The position numbers were made by a program, and so were the translations under genes. From assembly GCA_016218815.1 (NCBI GenBank), contig JACRCX010000038.1, forward strand, positions 62,001 through 126,000: DNA of 64,000 nucleotides, in the 5' to 3' direction. A model generated the notes under the pieces. The model was not told where the DNA came from. It did not search any database and saw only the letters and a program-made list of their open reading frames with translations. Within the stretch, counting starts at the first letter, position 1, and each line of letters opens with the position of its first letter. Below are positions 33,138-41,087 of the stretch, in pieces. The stretch comes from Deltaproteobacteria bacterium (GTDB lineage: Bacteria > Myxococcota_A > Polyangia > DRWM01 > JAAZOP01).

Positions 33138-34682
33138 TCATGCGAACAGCCGGCCCAGGTCGTCCAGCACCGCTCCCAGGTGGTGCGGCGAGAGCCGGCA
33201 GATGTCCAGGAACTCGACCAGCAGCTTCAGCACGGCGCGCGGATTCGCAATCGCCCCCGCCGCCAATGCCGCGTGCAGGAACTCGCCCATCGGGCGCGCC
33301 AGCTTCCCGGGCAGCGAGAAGCCCGGGTGCGCCGTCTCGTAGAGGCGGTGGATCCGCTCGTACAACTCGGCATAGTGCGCCGGCCGCAGCGGCGACAGTT
33401 CCACCGCGTGCCGCGACAGCTCGACCCATCGATCCAGCGCTTCCAGGCCCTGCGGCTGCGGCGTGAGGAAGAACGCGCAGGCCAGCGGCTGGTCGACCCG
33501 GTACCGCAGCGGCAACCGCCGGTGCACCTCCTGGCCCCCGCGCGCCAGGTCGATCTCCTCGCGCCGCGCCTCGCCGCCCCCGAGCGCCGCGAGCGAATAG
33601 CAGCCGAACAGGTTGTCGGCGAATCCGCGGTTCTCGGCGTCCAGCGCGGCGTAGAACTCGGCTTCGTCCAGCAGCAGGCACAGGCCCCGCGCGCCCGCCT
33701 CGCGGCACAGGCACGCGACGCCGCCCAGGACGTAGGCGTAGGCCAGCGCGAACGTCCTGTAGTCCGGCAAGGCGAGCAGCCGCGGCCCGGGGAGCGAATG
33801 GCGAAGCAGGTCGTTCAGCTCGTTGCTCCGCTCCCCGGGCTGGCCCTCGATCCACTCCAGCAGCAAATCGCGCAGCTCCGGCCGGTCGCCCAGCCGCGCG
33901 TAGTAGTGCAGTGCCGGGCCCAGGTACCGGTGGCCGCCGCGCTCGTACGTGCAGGCCGCCTCGCCGCCCCGCTCGATCAGCACGTCGAAGAGCGCGCCCA
34001 GCCCTCCGGGATCGCGGAAGGCGGGAAGGGAGAGCGAGCGCACCAGCGCGGAGTAGACGCGACGCGGGTGCGCCGGCGTCGTCTCCCGCGAGTCGAGCGT
34101 TGCGGAGGCCACCGCCCATCCGCGCTCCAGCGCCTCGTCGCGCACGCTCTCCATGAGGTGCGTCTTCCCCGTGCCGTAGTCGCCCACGACCACGCGCAGC
34201 CGTCCTCCCGCCCCGGGCGTCGGGTCCAGCGCCGAGAGCACCGCCTCCAGATTCGCGTCGCGACCCACCGTGTACGCCCGCAGGTTGCCGTGCGGCACTG
34301 TGCCCAGCCGCAGCGCCTCCAGCACCACCAGCGCCCGGTGCCGCACCACGTCCCGCGGCTCCGGCCCAGCGAAGGACCCCCGGCCCGCCTCCCCGTCCGA
34401 ACCGCGGGCTTCATCCCGCGGGCGCGATTCCATCGAAGCCGCGCCCTGAAGGGCGCGGTTCGGTTGTGGGAGGTCGTCCTTCCGAACGTCCGCGTTGCCG
34501 GACTCCGCTGCAAGTTCTGGACCGCGCACGCGGAACGGCAGCAGCGGGCTGCGATCGAAGGCAACCCACAGCCAGCGTCCGCCGCGCTCGAGGCGCACGA
34601 CACGGCCCGGTCCCAGCGCGGCGTGGACCACGCGGTCGCCGGGCGACGGCGCCGCGTCAGGCGTCCCGGAATTCCTCGTCAT
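33138..34682 (-). CDS. BrxD-like P-loop ATPase (DUF2791) with N-terminal Tudor-like domain
   Basis: A 514-residue protein. Residues about 15-58 (GDRVVHAALGPGRVV...WVAFD) resemble the Tudor/SH3-like domain at the UvrD/PcrA C-terminus. A linker (about 72-96) is translated from a REP-like repeat. The DUF2791 ATPase core follows: Walker A GDYGTGKTH, Walker B CLLLDEAEF, and a helical C-terminal part. BrxD proteins are BREX accessory AAA+-like ATPases working with the Lhr-type helicase BrxHI. Here the helicase gene is directly downstream, and a second DUF2791 gene overlaps by 26 bases upstream. Cytoplasmic DNA-associated motor is inferred. Confidence 0.83.
   Translation of the reverse strand: MTRNSGTPDAAPSPGDRVVHAALGPGRVVRLERGGRWLWVAFDRSPLLPFRVRGPELAAESGNADVRKDDLPQPNRALQGAASMESRPRDEARGSDGEAGRGSFAGPEPRDVVRHRALVVLEALRLGTVPHGNLRAYTVGRDANLEAVLSALDPTPGAGGRLRVVVGDYGTGKTHLMESVRDEALERGWAVASATLDSRETTPAHPRRVYSALVRSLSLPAFRDPGGLGALFDVLIERGGEAACTYERGGHRYLGPALHYYARLGDRPELRDLLLEWIEGQPGERSNELNDLLRHSLPGPRLLALPDYRTFALAYAYVLGGVACLCREAGARGLCLLLDEAEFYAALDAENRGFADNLFGCYSLAALGGGEARREEIDLARGGQEVHRRLPLRYRVDQPLACAFFLTPQPQGLEALDRWVELSRHAVELSPLRPAHYAELYERIHRLYETAHPGFSLPGKLARPMGEFLHAALAAGAIANPRAVLKLLVEFLDICRLSPHHLGAVLDDLGRLFA
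34399..34464. repeat. REP-like element inserted in-frame within a coding region
   Basis: A 66-base copy of the double-hairpin element at 4258-4321, in opposite orientation. Stems are CCGCGGG/CCCGCGG (34402-34421) and GCGCCCT/AGGGCGC (34441-34456). It lies inside the BrxD-like gene and adds about 22 codons without breaking the frame, exactly at the linker between the Tudor-like and ATPase domains. Confidence 0.85.
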
Positions 34683-35940
34683 CCGCTTCGTCCGTGGCGA
34701 GTGCTTCGCTGGTGTGCCGGAGGATTTCCTTGAGCCGCGCCGCGCCCAGGAGCAGGCGGCCCTTGGGGTCGCCGCGGCGGGAGTCGAGGTGTCCGATGAA
34801 CGCCTTGACGAAGAAGCGACGGTGCGACACGTCGAGCAGGTTCTCGACCACCGCGGCAGCCATCCGTCGCAGATTCTCCCGGTCCGCCTCCGCCGGCGGC
34901 TCGCCGTACGCCGCCTCCTCCACCGCCAAGAGCCGCTCGCCCAGCTCCACCAGGAACGGCTCGGGGTCCAGGTCCATCCGCTCCAGGTCGATCAGCGGCG
35001 CCTTCGGGCTCTGCCGCGACAACGGCACCGGCGCCTGGAGCCGCTGCTGCAGCGCGGGGTACTCGGGCACGACCTGCGTCAGGAACTCCGGCGGCACCGC
35101 GTACAGAAACAGCGTCGCCGGCAGCTCGGACAGGCTGCACAGATCGATGAGCTGGCGCAGGTTGTCGCCCAGCTCGCGCGTGCGTCGCCGCCCCAGCGAG
35201 AGCGTCCGGTCCATCTCGTCGAAAAGCAGCACCGTGCCGGGATGGCCCAGGTGCACGACCGTCTGGAGCAGCGAGCGCAGCATGCCGAACGCGTTGGACT
35301 CCGCCGGCGCGTCGAAGACGCCGTGGTCGCGCAGTGCGGAAGGAGGCACCGGCTCCCCCAGCAGCCACGCCTCGAGCGCCGGGTCCGGGTCGGTCTCGGC
35401 CGCCGCGGCGCGCAGGAACGCGGCCGCCGCGCGGCGGAACGGATGCCACTCCACGTTCGCCCGCTCATACGAATCGCGCACCCAGCCGGCCAGCGCGTCC
35501 TTCCCGAGCTGCGCCGCCCGCTCCTCCACGAGCGCGCGGAGCACGGCCGGAAGGCCTCGCACGGGCTCCTCGCCTTCCGCCGCCGGCGGCAGCGACAACC
35601 GCGCCGCCACCGCCTGGTACACGGCCAGTCTGCGGTCGAACGGGCACTCGGCGCTCGACAGCCCGACCAGCGCGGTCAGGAACCCTTGCCGCCAGGCCAC
35701 GTCGCGCACGCAGTACAGGAAGTGGGTCTTGCCCGCGCCGAAGTAGCCCTGCACCAGCTTGAAGCTCGAGCCGCGCGCCTCGCCCAGCAGCAGCCGCAGG
35801 TACTCCTCCTCGATCACCCGCAGGTAGCTCTCGTTCCCCACGTTGACGAAGCGGATCCCCTGCTCCGGCGGTTGCCCCGCCTCGCCCATCCGCCGCAGGA
35901 TCTGCAAGGCCAGCGCGCGGCCCGGCGCTTCCGTGCTCAT
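34657..35940 (-). CDS. BrxD-like P-loop ATPase (DUF2791)
   Basis: A 427-residue second DUF2791 ATPase. Walker A is GYFGAGKTHFL and Walker B is VLLFDEMDRTLS. A helical lid follows. Start at Met 35940: GGAGGAGG is 6 bases upstream, and its ATGA overlaps the stop of the preceding gene. It is a paralogue of the next gene but lacks the Tudor-like domain, so the pair may form a heteromeric ring. The only adjacent enzymes are helicases. Known relatives occur in BREX loci, and none of the BREX core genes are here. Confidence 0.85.
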   Translation of the reverse strand: MSTEAPGRALALQILRRMGEAGQPPEQGIRFVNVGNESYLRVIEEEYLRLLLGEARGSSFKLVQGYFGAGKTHFLYCVRDVAWRQGFLTALVGLSSAECPFDRRLAVYQAVAARLSLPPAAEGEEPVRGLPAVLRALVEERAAQLGKDALAGWVRDSYERANVEWHPFRRAAAAFLRAAAAETDPDPALEAWLLGEPVPPSALRDHGVFDAPAESNAFGMLRSLLQTVVHLGHPGTVLLFDEMDRTLSLGRRRTRELGDNLRQLIDLCSLSELPATLFLYAVPPEFLTQVVPEYPALQQRLQAPVPLSRQSPKAPLIDLERMDLDPEPFLVELGERLLAVEEAAYGEPPAEADRENLRRMAAAVVENLLDVSHRRFFVKAFIGHLDSRRGDPKGRLLLGAARLKEILRHTSEALATDEADDEEFRDA

Positions 35941-36815
35941 GGGGCCTCCTCCGGCCGGTCGGGGACGAAGCGCAGGCTCAGGCAGTACTGCCCGCCGCCC
36001 GCGCCCGCCTCGAGCCACAGCACGCGGCGCTTGTGCGCCGTCGTCCCCATCGTCGCCGGCCCGATCTCCAGGCGCAGCCCGCCGGCAGACAAAAGGCCGG
36101 CGCGGACGAGCGCGGCGAGGTCCCAGGCGAACTGAGCCCGCGGGTAGTCGGAAAAGCTGCCCTTCCGCGGGTCGCTCCGGAACTTGTCGCCCTGTACCAC
36201 CAGCGCGATCTCCGGCAGCAGGTCGACGAGATCCACGCGCTCACCCGGTGCGCGCCCCGCGCGGGCGAGCACCGCACGGTACGCGCCGAGCAATACCTCC
36301 CGGAACTCCGCCGGGGGGCGCGCGCGCTTCGTCAGGGCGTCACGAGCTTCGCGCCACAGTTGGGCGATCCGTCCGGCCGCCAGCGGCGCCTCCGCGAGCG
36401 GCTCGCGAGCGTACGAGACGACGGCCTTGCCGCGCGTCTCGTCCAGCGTGATCCCCAGTGGCGGCGCTTCCCAGACCGGCGGATCCTCGCCGACCCGGCG
36501 CGGCTCCGCTCCGGCCGCGCGGAGCGCCTCGACGACCTCGCGCGCGCGCCGGAACCGCCGCTCCTCCTCCTCGTGCGTCGCGTACGCCAGCAGCGCCTCG
36601 CCCAGCAACCGCGCCTCCGGCAGTGCGAGCTTTCCCAGCGCGGCAGCCGCGCGCCGAACCCCCGCCAGGTCTTCGATCGCGGAGCCGGTCAAGCGCCGCG
36701 CGAGCGCCCCCGCCGCGCGCCATTCCTTCGCGTTCGCGCCCGCCGCCTTCACGAACCCGGCCAGCCGCTCGACCAGCTCCGCCGCGCCCGAAGCCCTTGC
36801 CTCATCGCCTTCCAT
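35937..36815 (-). CDS. Protein of unknown family, first gene of ATPase-helicase operon
   Basis: A 292-residue protein. Start chosen at Met 36815, with AAGGG 6 bases upstream; an earlier in-frame Met has no ribosome site. It is predicted mostly helical, Arg/Glu/Ala rich in residues 1-110, with a mixed alpha/beta C-terminal part containing SDYPRAQFAWDLA and TMGTTAHKRRVLWLE. I see no catalytic motif and do not recognise a family. Overlap (ATGA) with the DUF2791 gene says it is produced stoichiometrically with it, perhaps as an adaptor or a DNA/partner-binding subunit. Confidence 0.75.
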   Translation of the reverse strand: MEGDEARASGAAELVERLAGFVKAAGANAKEWRAAGALARRLTGSAIEDLAGVRRAAAALGKLALPEARLLGEALLAYATHEEEERRFRRAREVVEALRAAGAEPRRVGEDPPVWEAPPLGITLDETRGKAVVSYAREPLAEAPLAAGRIAQLWREARDALTKRARPPAEFREVLLGAYRAVLARAGRAPGERVDLVDLLPEIALVVQGDKFRSDPRKGSFSDYPRAQFAWDLAALVRAGLLSAGGLRLEIGPATMGTTAHKRRVLWLEAGAGGGQYCLSLRFVPDRPEEAP

Positions 36816-36926
36816 CGCGGTCCCTTGTATCCCAGCAGTCCCGGTCGGACAAGGGTCGACGCGATCGCTGATCCGCATGTCGGCCGAGCGAACACGCCTC
36901 GATCAGCGCTCGACATGCGACGCGAT

Positions 36927-36996
36927 GGTGCCGATGGGCACGAACATCGGCACCGGGCGATGTCGGCTTGACACGCGGCCAATCCCTGAACAGACT
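36927..36996 (+). promoter_or_regulatory. Divergent promoter region with perfect inverted repeat and -35 box
   Basis: The 195-base gap between the two arms of the cassette contains the perfect inverted repeat GGTGCCGATG (36927-36936) and CATCGGCACC (36945-36954). A consensus TTGACA (36968-36973) follows, then 17 bases, then CAGACT (36991-36996, three matches to TATAAT). Transcription would start near 37003, leaving a very short leader before the SNF2 gene ATG at 37011. The inverted repeat just upstream could bind a dimeric regulator. A second, imperfect inverted repeat (36875-36890 with 36905-36918) lies nearer the other arm. Confidence 0.55.
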
Positions 36997-37010
36997 CCCA
37001 GCCCGGGACC

Positions 37011-39434
37011 ATGCTGGACTTGGTTTACGACCAGCTTCAGGAGTTCAAACGCGCAGTTCCGCCGCGCCACGAGGAACGCCCCTGGGTGGACGAGATCCTC
37101 GCGGCCGTTCGGGAGGGCGACCTCGAAGCGGCCGTGGATCTCGCCGAAGACGCGCACGAGGAAGGCATCGGCCATCCGATCGTCCGGATGGTCCAAGCGC
37201 TGGACGCCATGGAGGACGGCGACCCCGACGCCGCCCGTCGCCTCGGCGTCGAGATCGATCGCGAAATCTCGCGGCGCAGCGGGCGCAACGCGGACCCCCG
37301 CGGCGCCCAGACCCTCGGCAACCTGATGACGCGGTTCATGCGCCAGCTTCACGGCGCGCCCGAACGGCGAAGCTCCGGGCCGCGGGACCGCCGCTCCGGA
37401 GCGTCCGGATCCGCGGCGTTCGGCCCGGATGAGGGCGTTCGACCCGGGTTCCGCATCCCCTTGTTGCGCGATGGCTCGTTCTTCGGCGAGAAGTTCTCCG
37501 ACGAGCTGCGCCGCTCGCTCGCCCGCCCGGTCTCCGAACGCATCGCCCGGGCCGCACGCCAGGCCAAGAAGGCCAAGGAACGGGCAAGGGCCGCCGCCGC
37601 CGCCCGACCCTCCGCGCCGCCCCCGCCGCCGCCCAAGCCCGTCGCGCCCGAGGCGCCCGAGGCGATCCGCGACCGCGTGCAGTGGATGCCCGCCGCTCCT
37701 CCCGAGGTGGCGGCGCCTGACGTGGAGTTGCGGGTCGACGACGTGGATCTGAACGTCCGGCTCGCGTCCGCCGCGACCGACGGCCTGCGGTTGGCCGTGC
37801 TTGCCCGTCGCGCCATCGCCGTCAGCTCCGCCGAACAGTTCGATACGCTCTTGGCGCTGCGCGCCGTGCGCGGCGTCCGCGAGTTCCCGCACCAGGTGGA
37901 GACCGTGCGCCGCGTGCTCCGCGATTTCCGCGGCCGGGCGCTCCTCGCCGACGAAGTCGGCCTGGGCAAGACGATCGAGGCCGGCCTCATCATCAAGGAG
38001 TATCTGCTCCGCGGGCTGGCGCGCTCCGTGCTCATCCTCTGCCCGCCGTCGCTGGTCGAGCAGTGGAAGGCCGAGCTCGCGCAGAAGTTCGACCTGGACT
38101 TCGCGGTCCCGGGGAAGAATCCCGAGCGCTTCTTCGAAAGCGGCGACCTGCTGCTCTGCTCCTACACCTTTGCGCGGCGGGCCGAACACGCCGAACGCGC
38201 CCAGGCCCGGCGCTTCGATCTCGTCGTCGTCGACGAGGCGCACCACGTCAAGAACCGCAACACGCTCGGCTTCCGCCTCGTGGACGGGTTGAAGCGCCGC
38301 TTCCTCCTCCTCCTCACGGCCACGCCCGTCCAGAACCAGCTCGACGAGCTGTACAACCTCGTCACGCTCCTGCGCCCCGGGCATCTCGGCACCCAGGCCG
38401 TGTTCTCCGATCGCTTCGTCGTGCGCGGCGAGCCCCGCCAGCCCAAGGATCGCGACTCGCTCCGTGCGCTGCTCCAGGAGGTCATGATCCGCAACACCCG
38501 CGCCCTGGTCGACCTCCGCCTCCCGCCGCGCTTCGTCAAGACGAAGGTCGTCGAACCGACCGAGCGGGAGCGCGAGCTCTACGCGGCAATCTCCCGCTGG
38601 GTCCGCGATCGCGCCAAGCGCGATCGGGCCCACGAGCGGCCGCTGCTGATGTCGCTCCTGGCCGAGGCCGGCAGCTCGCCGGCCGCCGTGCTCTCCACGC
38701 TCGAGGAACGCCTGGCCCGCGAAGGCCTGACCTCGGAGGAATCGGCGGAGATTCGCGGCCTCCAGGTCCGCTGCGCCGAGGTCGGGGAGACCTCGAAGGG
38801 GCGCGTGCTCCTGGAGCTGCTGGCCGAGGCCCTGGGCGACAAGACGGTCGTCTTCGCCAAGTACCGCGCGACTCTCGCCGCGCTCGAAGGTCTGCTCGCC
38901 GCTCGCGGCGTTCCCGCCGCCGTCTTCCACGGCGGCCTCACTGCCGCCGAGAAGGAAGCGGCGATCGAGTCGTTTCGCACGGACGCACCCGTGCTGCTCT
39001 CGACCGAGATCGGCGGGGAAGGGCGCAACCTCCAGTTCTGCCGCAGGATCGTCAACTTCGACCTCCCGTGGAACCCGTTTTCGCTCGAACAGCGCATCGG
39101 CCGCCTCCACCGCATCGGGCAGGAGCGCGAGGTCTTCGTCGTCAATCTCTGCGCGCACGGCACCGCGGAGGACTACCTGCTGCGCGTCCTGGACGAGAAG
39201 CTCAACATGTTCGAGCTGGTGATCGGCGAGCTGGACATGATCCTCGGGGACCTCGAGGGCGACCTGGACATCCCCGGCCGCGTGTACTCGATCTGGACGC
39301 AGGCGGACGGTGAGGAGGGAGTGCGCGCGGGATTCGACCGTCTGGCGGACGACCTGGTCGCCACCCGGCGGCGCTACGAGGGCGAGCGGGCGGTCGACAA
39401 GGCGATCTTCGGCCGGGACTTCGAGGTCGTGTGA
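37011..39434 (+). CDS. SNF2/RapA-like DNA translocase
   Basis: An 807-residue protein. The N-terminal 270 residues are cassette-specific: a helical segment with acidic patches, then a low-complexity Pro/Ala/Lys linker (about 180-215). The SNF2 core has motif I ADEVGLGKTIEAG, motif II VVDEAHHVKN, motif III LTATPVQN, motif V STEIGGEGRNLQ and motif VI QRIGRLHRIGQ. The order fits the RapA-like subgroup. ATP-driven movement on double-stranded DNA is the family activity. It reads away from the ATPase-helicase operon and is followed after 3 bases by a cysteine-rich partner. Confidence 0.92.
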   Translation: MLDLVYDQLQEFKRAVPPRHEERPWVDEILAAVREGDLEAAVDLAEDAHEEGIGHPIVRMVQALDAMEDGDPDAARRLGVEIDREISRRSGRNADPRGAQTLGNLMTRFMRQLHGAPERRSSGPRDRRSGASGSAAFGPDEGVRPGFRIPLLRDGSFFGEKFSDELRRSLARPVSERIARAARQAKKAKERARAAAAARPSAPPPPPPKPVAPEAPEAIRDRVQWMPAAPPEVAAPDVELRVDDVDLNVRLASAATDGLRLAVLARRAIAVSSAEQFDTLLALRAVRGVREFPHQVETVRRVLRDFRGRALLADEVGLGKTIEAGLIIKEYLLRGLARSVLILCPPSLVEQWKAELAQKFDLDFAVPGKNPERFFESGDLLLCSYTFARRAEHAERAQARRFDLVVVDEAHHVKNRNTLGFRLVDGLKRRFLLLLTATPVQNQLDELYNLVTLLRPGHLGTQAVFSDRFVVRGEPRQPKDRDSLRALLQEVMIRNTRALVDLRLPPRFVKTKVVEPTERERELYAAISRWVRDRAKRDRAHERPLLMSLLAEAGSSPAAVLSTLEERLAREGLTSEESAEIRGLQVRCAEVGETSKGRVLLELLAEALGDKTVVFAKYRATLAALEGLLAARGVPAAVFHGGLTAAEKEAAIESFRTDAPVLLSTEIGGEGRNLQFCRRIVNFDLPWNPFSLEQRIGRLHRIGQEREVFVVNLCAHGTAEDYLLRVLDEKLNMFELVIGELDMILGDLEGDLDIPGRVYSIWTQADGEEGVRAGFDRLADDLVATRRRYEGERAVDKAIFGRDFEVV

Positions 39435-39437
39435 ACG

Positions 39438-40976
39438 ATGGAGCTGCTGGCCTTCGGCACCGAGCTCCTGGACGCACTGGGCGGAGTGGTCGAGCGCGAG
39501 GGCGAAGACGCCTTCCGCGTGCTGCTCGAACCGGATCTGGCCGCGCGCGTCGGCCTGCCCGGGGAGGCGCGTCTGGTCGCGCCGGCCGCCCCCGAAGGCG
39601 ACGGCATCCCGCTCTGCCACGGTTCGGACCTCGTCCAGCGCCTCGTCGCCGAGGCGCTCGGCTCCGGCCGGGTCGCGTCGTTGTTCGTCGACGTCGGCCC
39701 TCCCCGCGTCAAGTCCGTCGAGGCCGCCGTGGGAGAAGCCTTCCGCCCGGCCAACGGCGTCGTGCGCGTCGGAGACGTCCTTCCCGGGACCGAGGACTAC
39801 CTCGTCGTGGGCTTCCGGTACTGTGCGACGGGGGACGAGAAGCGCGAGGGGATGGTCGACGTCGCGGTCACCGCGGACGGAACGGCGGCGCCGGTGGGGC
39901 TGGCGGAGATTTTGTGGGCGAACGAGCACCTGCTGCGCGACGCCCATCCCGGCGGGGCGGCTCCGCTCGCGCCGGCGGCGTGGCGCGCGGCGACGGTTCT
40001 GGCGCGCCGCCGCGTGGTCGAGACGCTGGCGCCGGTCCGCGAGATCGTGTCGCACCGGCTGGAGCGCGACGTGTCGCGCCTGCACGGGTACTACCGCGCG
40101 ATGCAGGCGGAGCTCCTGCGCTCCGCCGCCCGCCGGGCCGTCGCGCCGGCCGACGCGGAGAAGATCCTGCTGCGGGCGAACGGCATTCCGGGCGAGTTCC
40201 AGCGCCGGGTGACCGAGGCGCGGGTGCGGCTGGCGTTGCACGTGTCGGTGCGACCGATGATCGCGGTGCGCGTGTCGGTCCCCGCGGTGTCGGTCCGGAT
40301 TCGGGTGTTGCGGCGCAAGCAGGAGCGGGAGCTGTTGCTGCGCTTCGACGGCCTGCGCCGGGCTTTCGACGTGCCGCTGTGCGAGGCCTGCGGTGCGGTC
40401 CCGGTTTCCGCACCGGTCCTTTGCGACGACCGGGTGCATCTCTTGTGCGCCCACTGCTGGTGGGAGTGCCCATCGTGCGGCGCGCACACCTGCCTGGCCT
40501 GCCGGCCGCGGTGCGGCAAGTGTGGCGCGCGGCCTGGCGATGCCGTCGTCAAGGCGCGGGCCCCCGCGACTTGTGCTCCGCGAGCCGTGCCGCCGCCGCC
40601 GGCGCGTTCCATGCCGTCCACGCCTTCGCTCCCTCGCGTGACATCGACGGTCCTCGCGGGCGCGGGCCCGTCTCGGCCTCCCGGACCCCGGTCTCCGGCC
40701 GCCGCACGGCCGCCCTCGCCGCCGGACGCCGACCGTCGCGGGGCGCGGGCCCTGGCGCGTATGGCCGAGGCCCTGGGGGAGTCGTTCGACTGCGCCGCGC
40801 CCGAGGAACGCATTCGCCAGGCACTCCGCTCGCTCGGCAGCGCCGGGACGACGCTCCTCGCGCATCAGACCGGCCTGCCCTCCGATGTCGTGCGTCGTAC
40901 CCTCGCGGAACTGCGCGCCAGGGGCGAGGTCGTCCACGTGGGGCACGGGCGCGGGACGGAGTACCGTCTGGCGTAG
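39438..40976 (+). CDS. Cysteine-rich zinc-binding protein with C-terminal winged helix
   Basis: A 512-residue protein. Residues 1-300 have no motif I recognise. Residues about 315-370 hold eleven cysteines in CxxC-type spacing (CEAC, CAHC, CPSC, CLAC, CGKC), predicting at least two zinc sites of treble-clef or RING-like type. A Pro-rich linker follows. The last 70 residues (ALRSLGSAGTTLLAHQTGLP...VRRTLAELRARGEV) form a winged-helix fold that probably binds DNA or mediates contact. It lies 3 bases after the SNF2 translocase and is likely its partner. Function unknown. Confidence 0.75.
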   Translation: MELLAFGTELLDALGGVVEREGEDAFRVLLEPDLAARVGLPGEARLVAPAAPEGDGIPLCHGSDLVQRLVAEALGSGRVASLFVDVGPPRVKSVEAAVGEAFRPANGVVRVGDVLPGTEDYLVVGFRYCATGDEKREGMVDVAVTADGTAAPVGLAEILWANEHLLRDAHPGGAAPLAPAAWRAATVLARRRVVETLAPVREIVSHRLERDVSRLHGYYRAMQAELLRSAARRAVAPADAEKILLRANGIPGEFQRRVTEARVRLALHVSVRPMIAVRVSVPAVSVRIRVLRRKQERELLLRFDGLRRAFDVPLCEACGAVPVSAPVLCDDRVHLLCAHCWWECPSCGAHTCLACRPRCGKCGARPGDAVVKARAPATCAPRAVPPPPARSMPSTPSLPRVTSTVLAGAGPSRPPGPRSPAAARPPSPPDADRRGARALARMAEALGESFDCAAPEERIRQALRSLGSAGTTLLAHQTGLPSDVVRRTLAELRARGEVVHVGHGRGTEYRLA

Positions 40977-41087
40977 GCCCCGGTTGTCGAGACCGGGTTG
41001 TTGCCGGCGGCGGCCTTGGCGAGCCGGTCGCGTTGCGCCTGCCGGTCGGCGGTGCTACCCATCGACGCGGACGGAGGAGGAATCGCC

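Noticed and set aside
31139..36815. A BREX phage-defence locus
   Set aside because: BrxD-like and BrxHI-like genes are present, but no pglX methylase, pglZ phosphatase, brxC or brxL homologue appears anywhere in the window.
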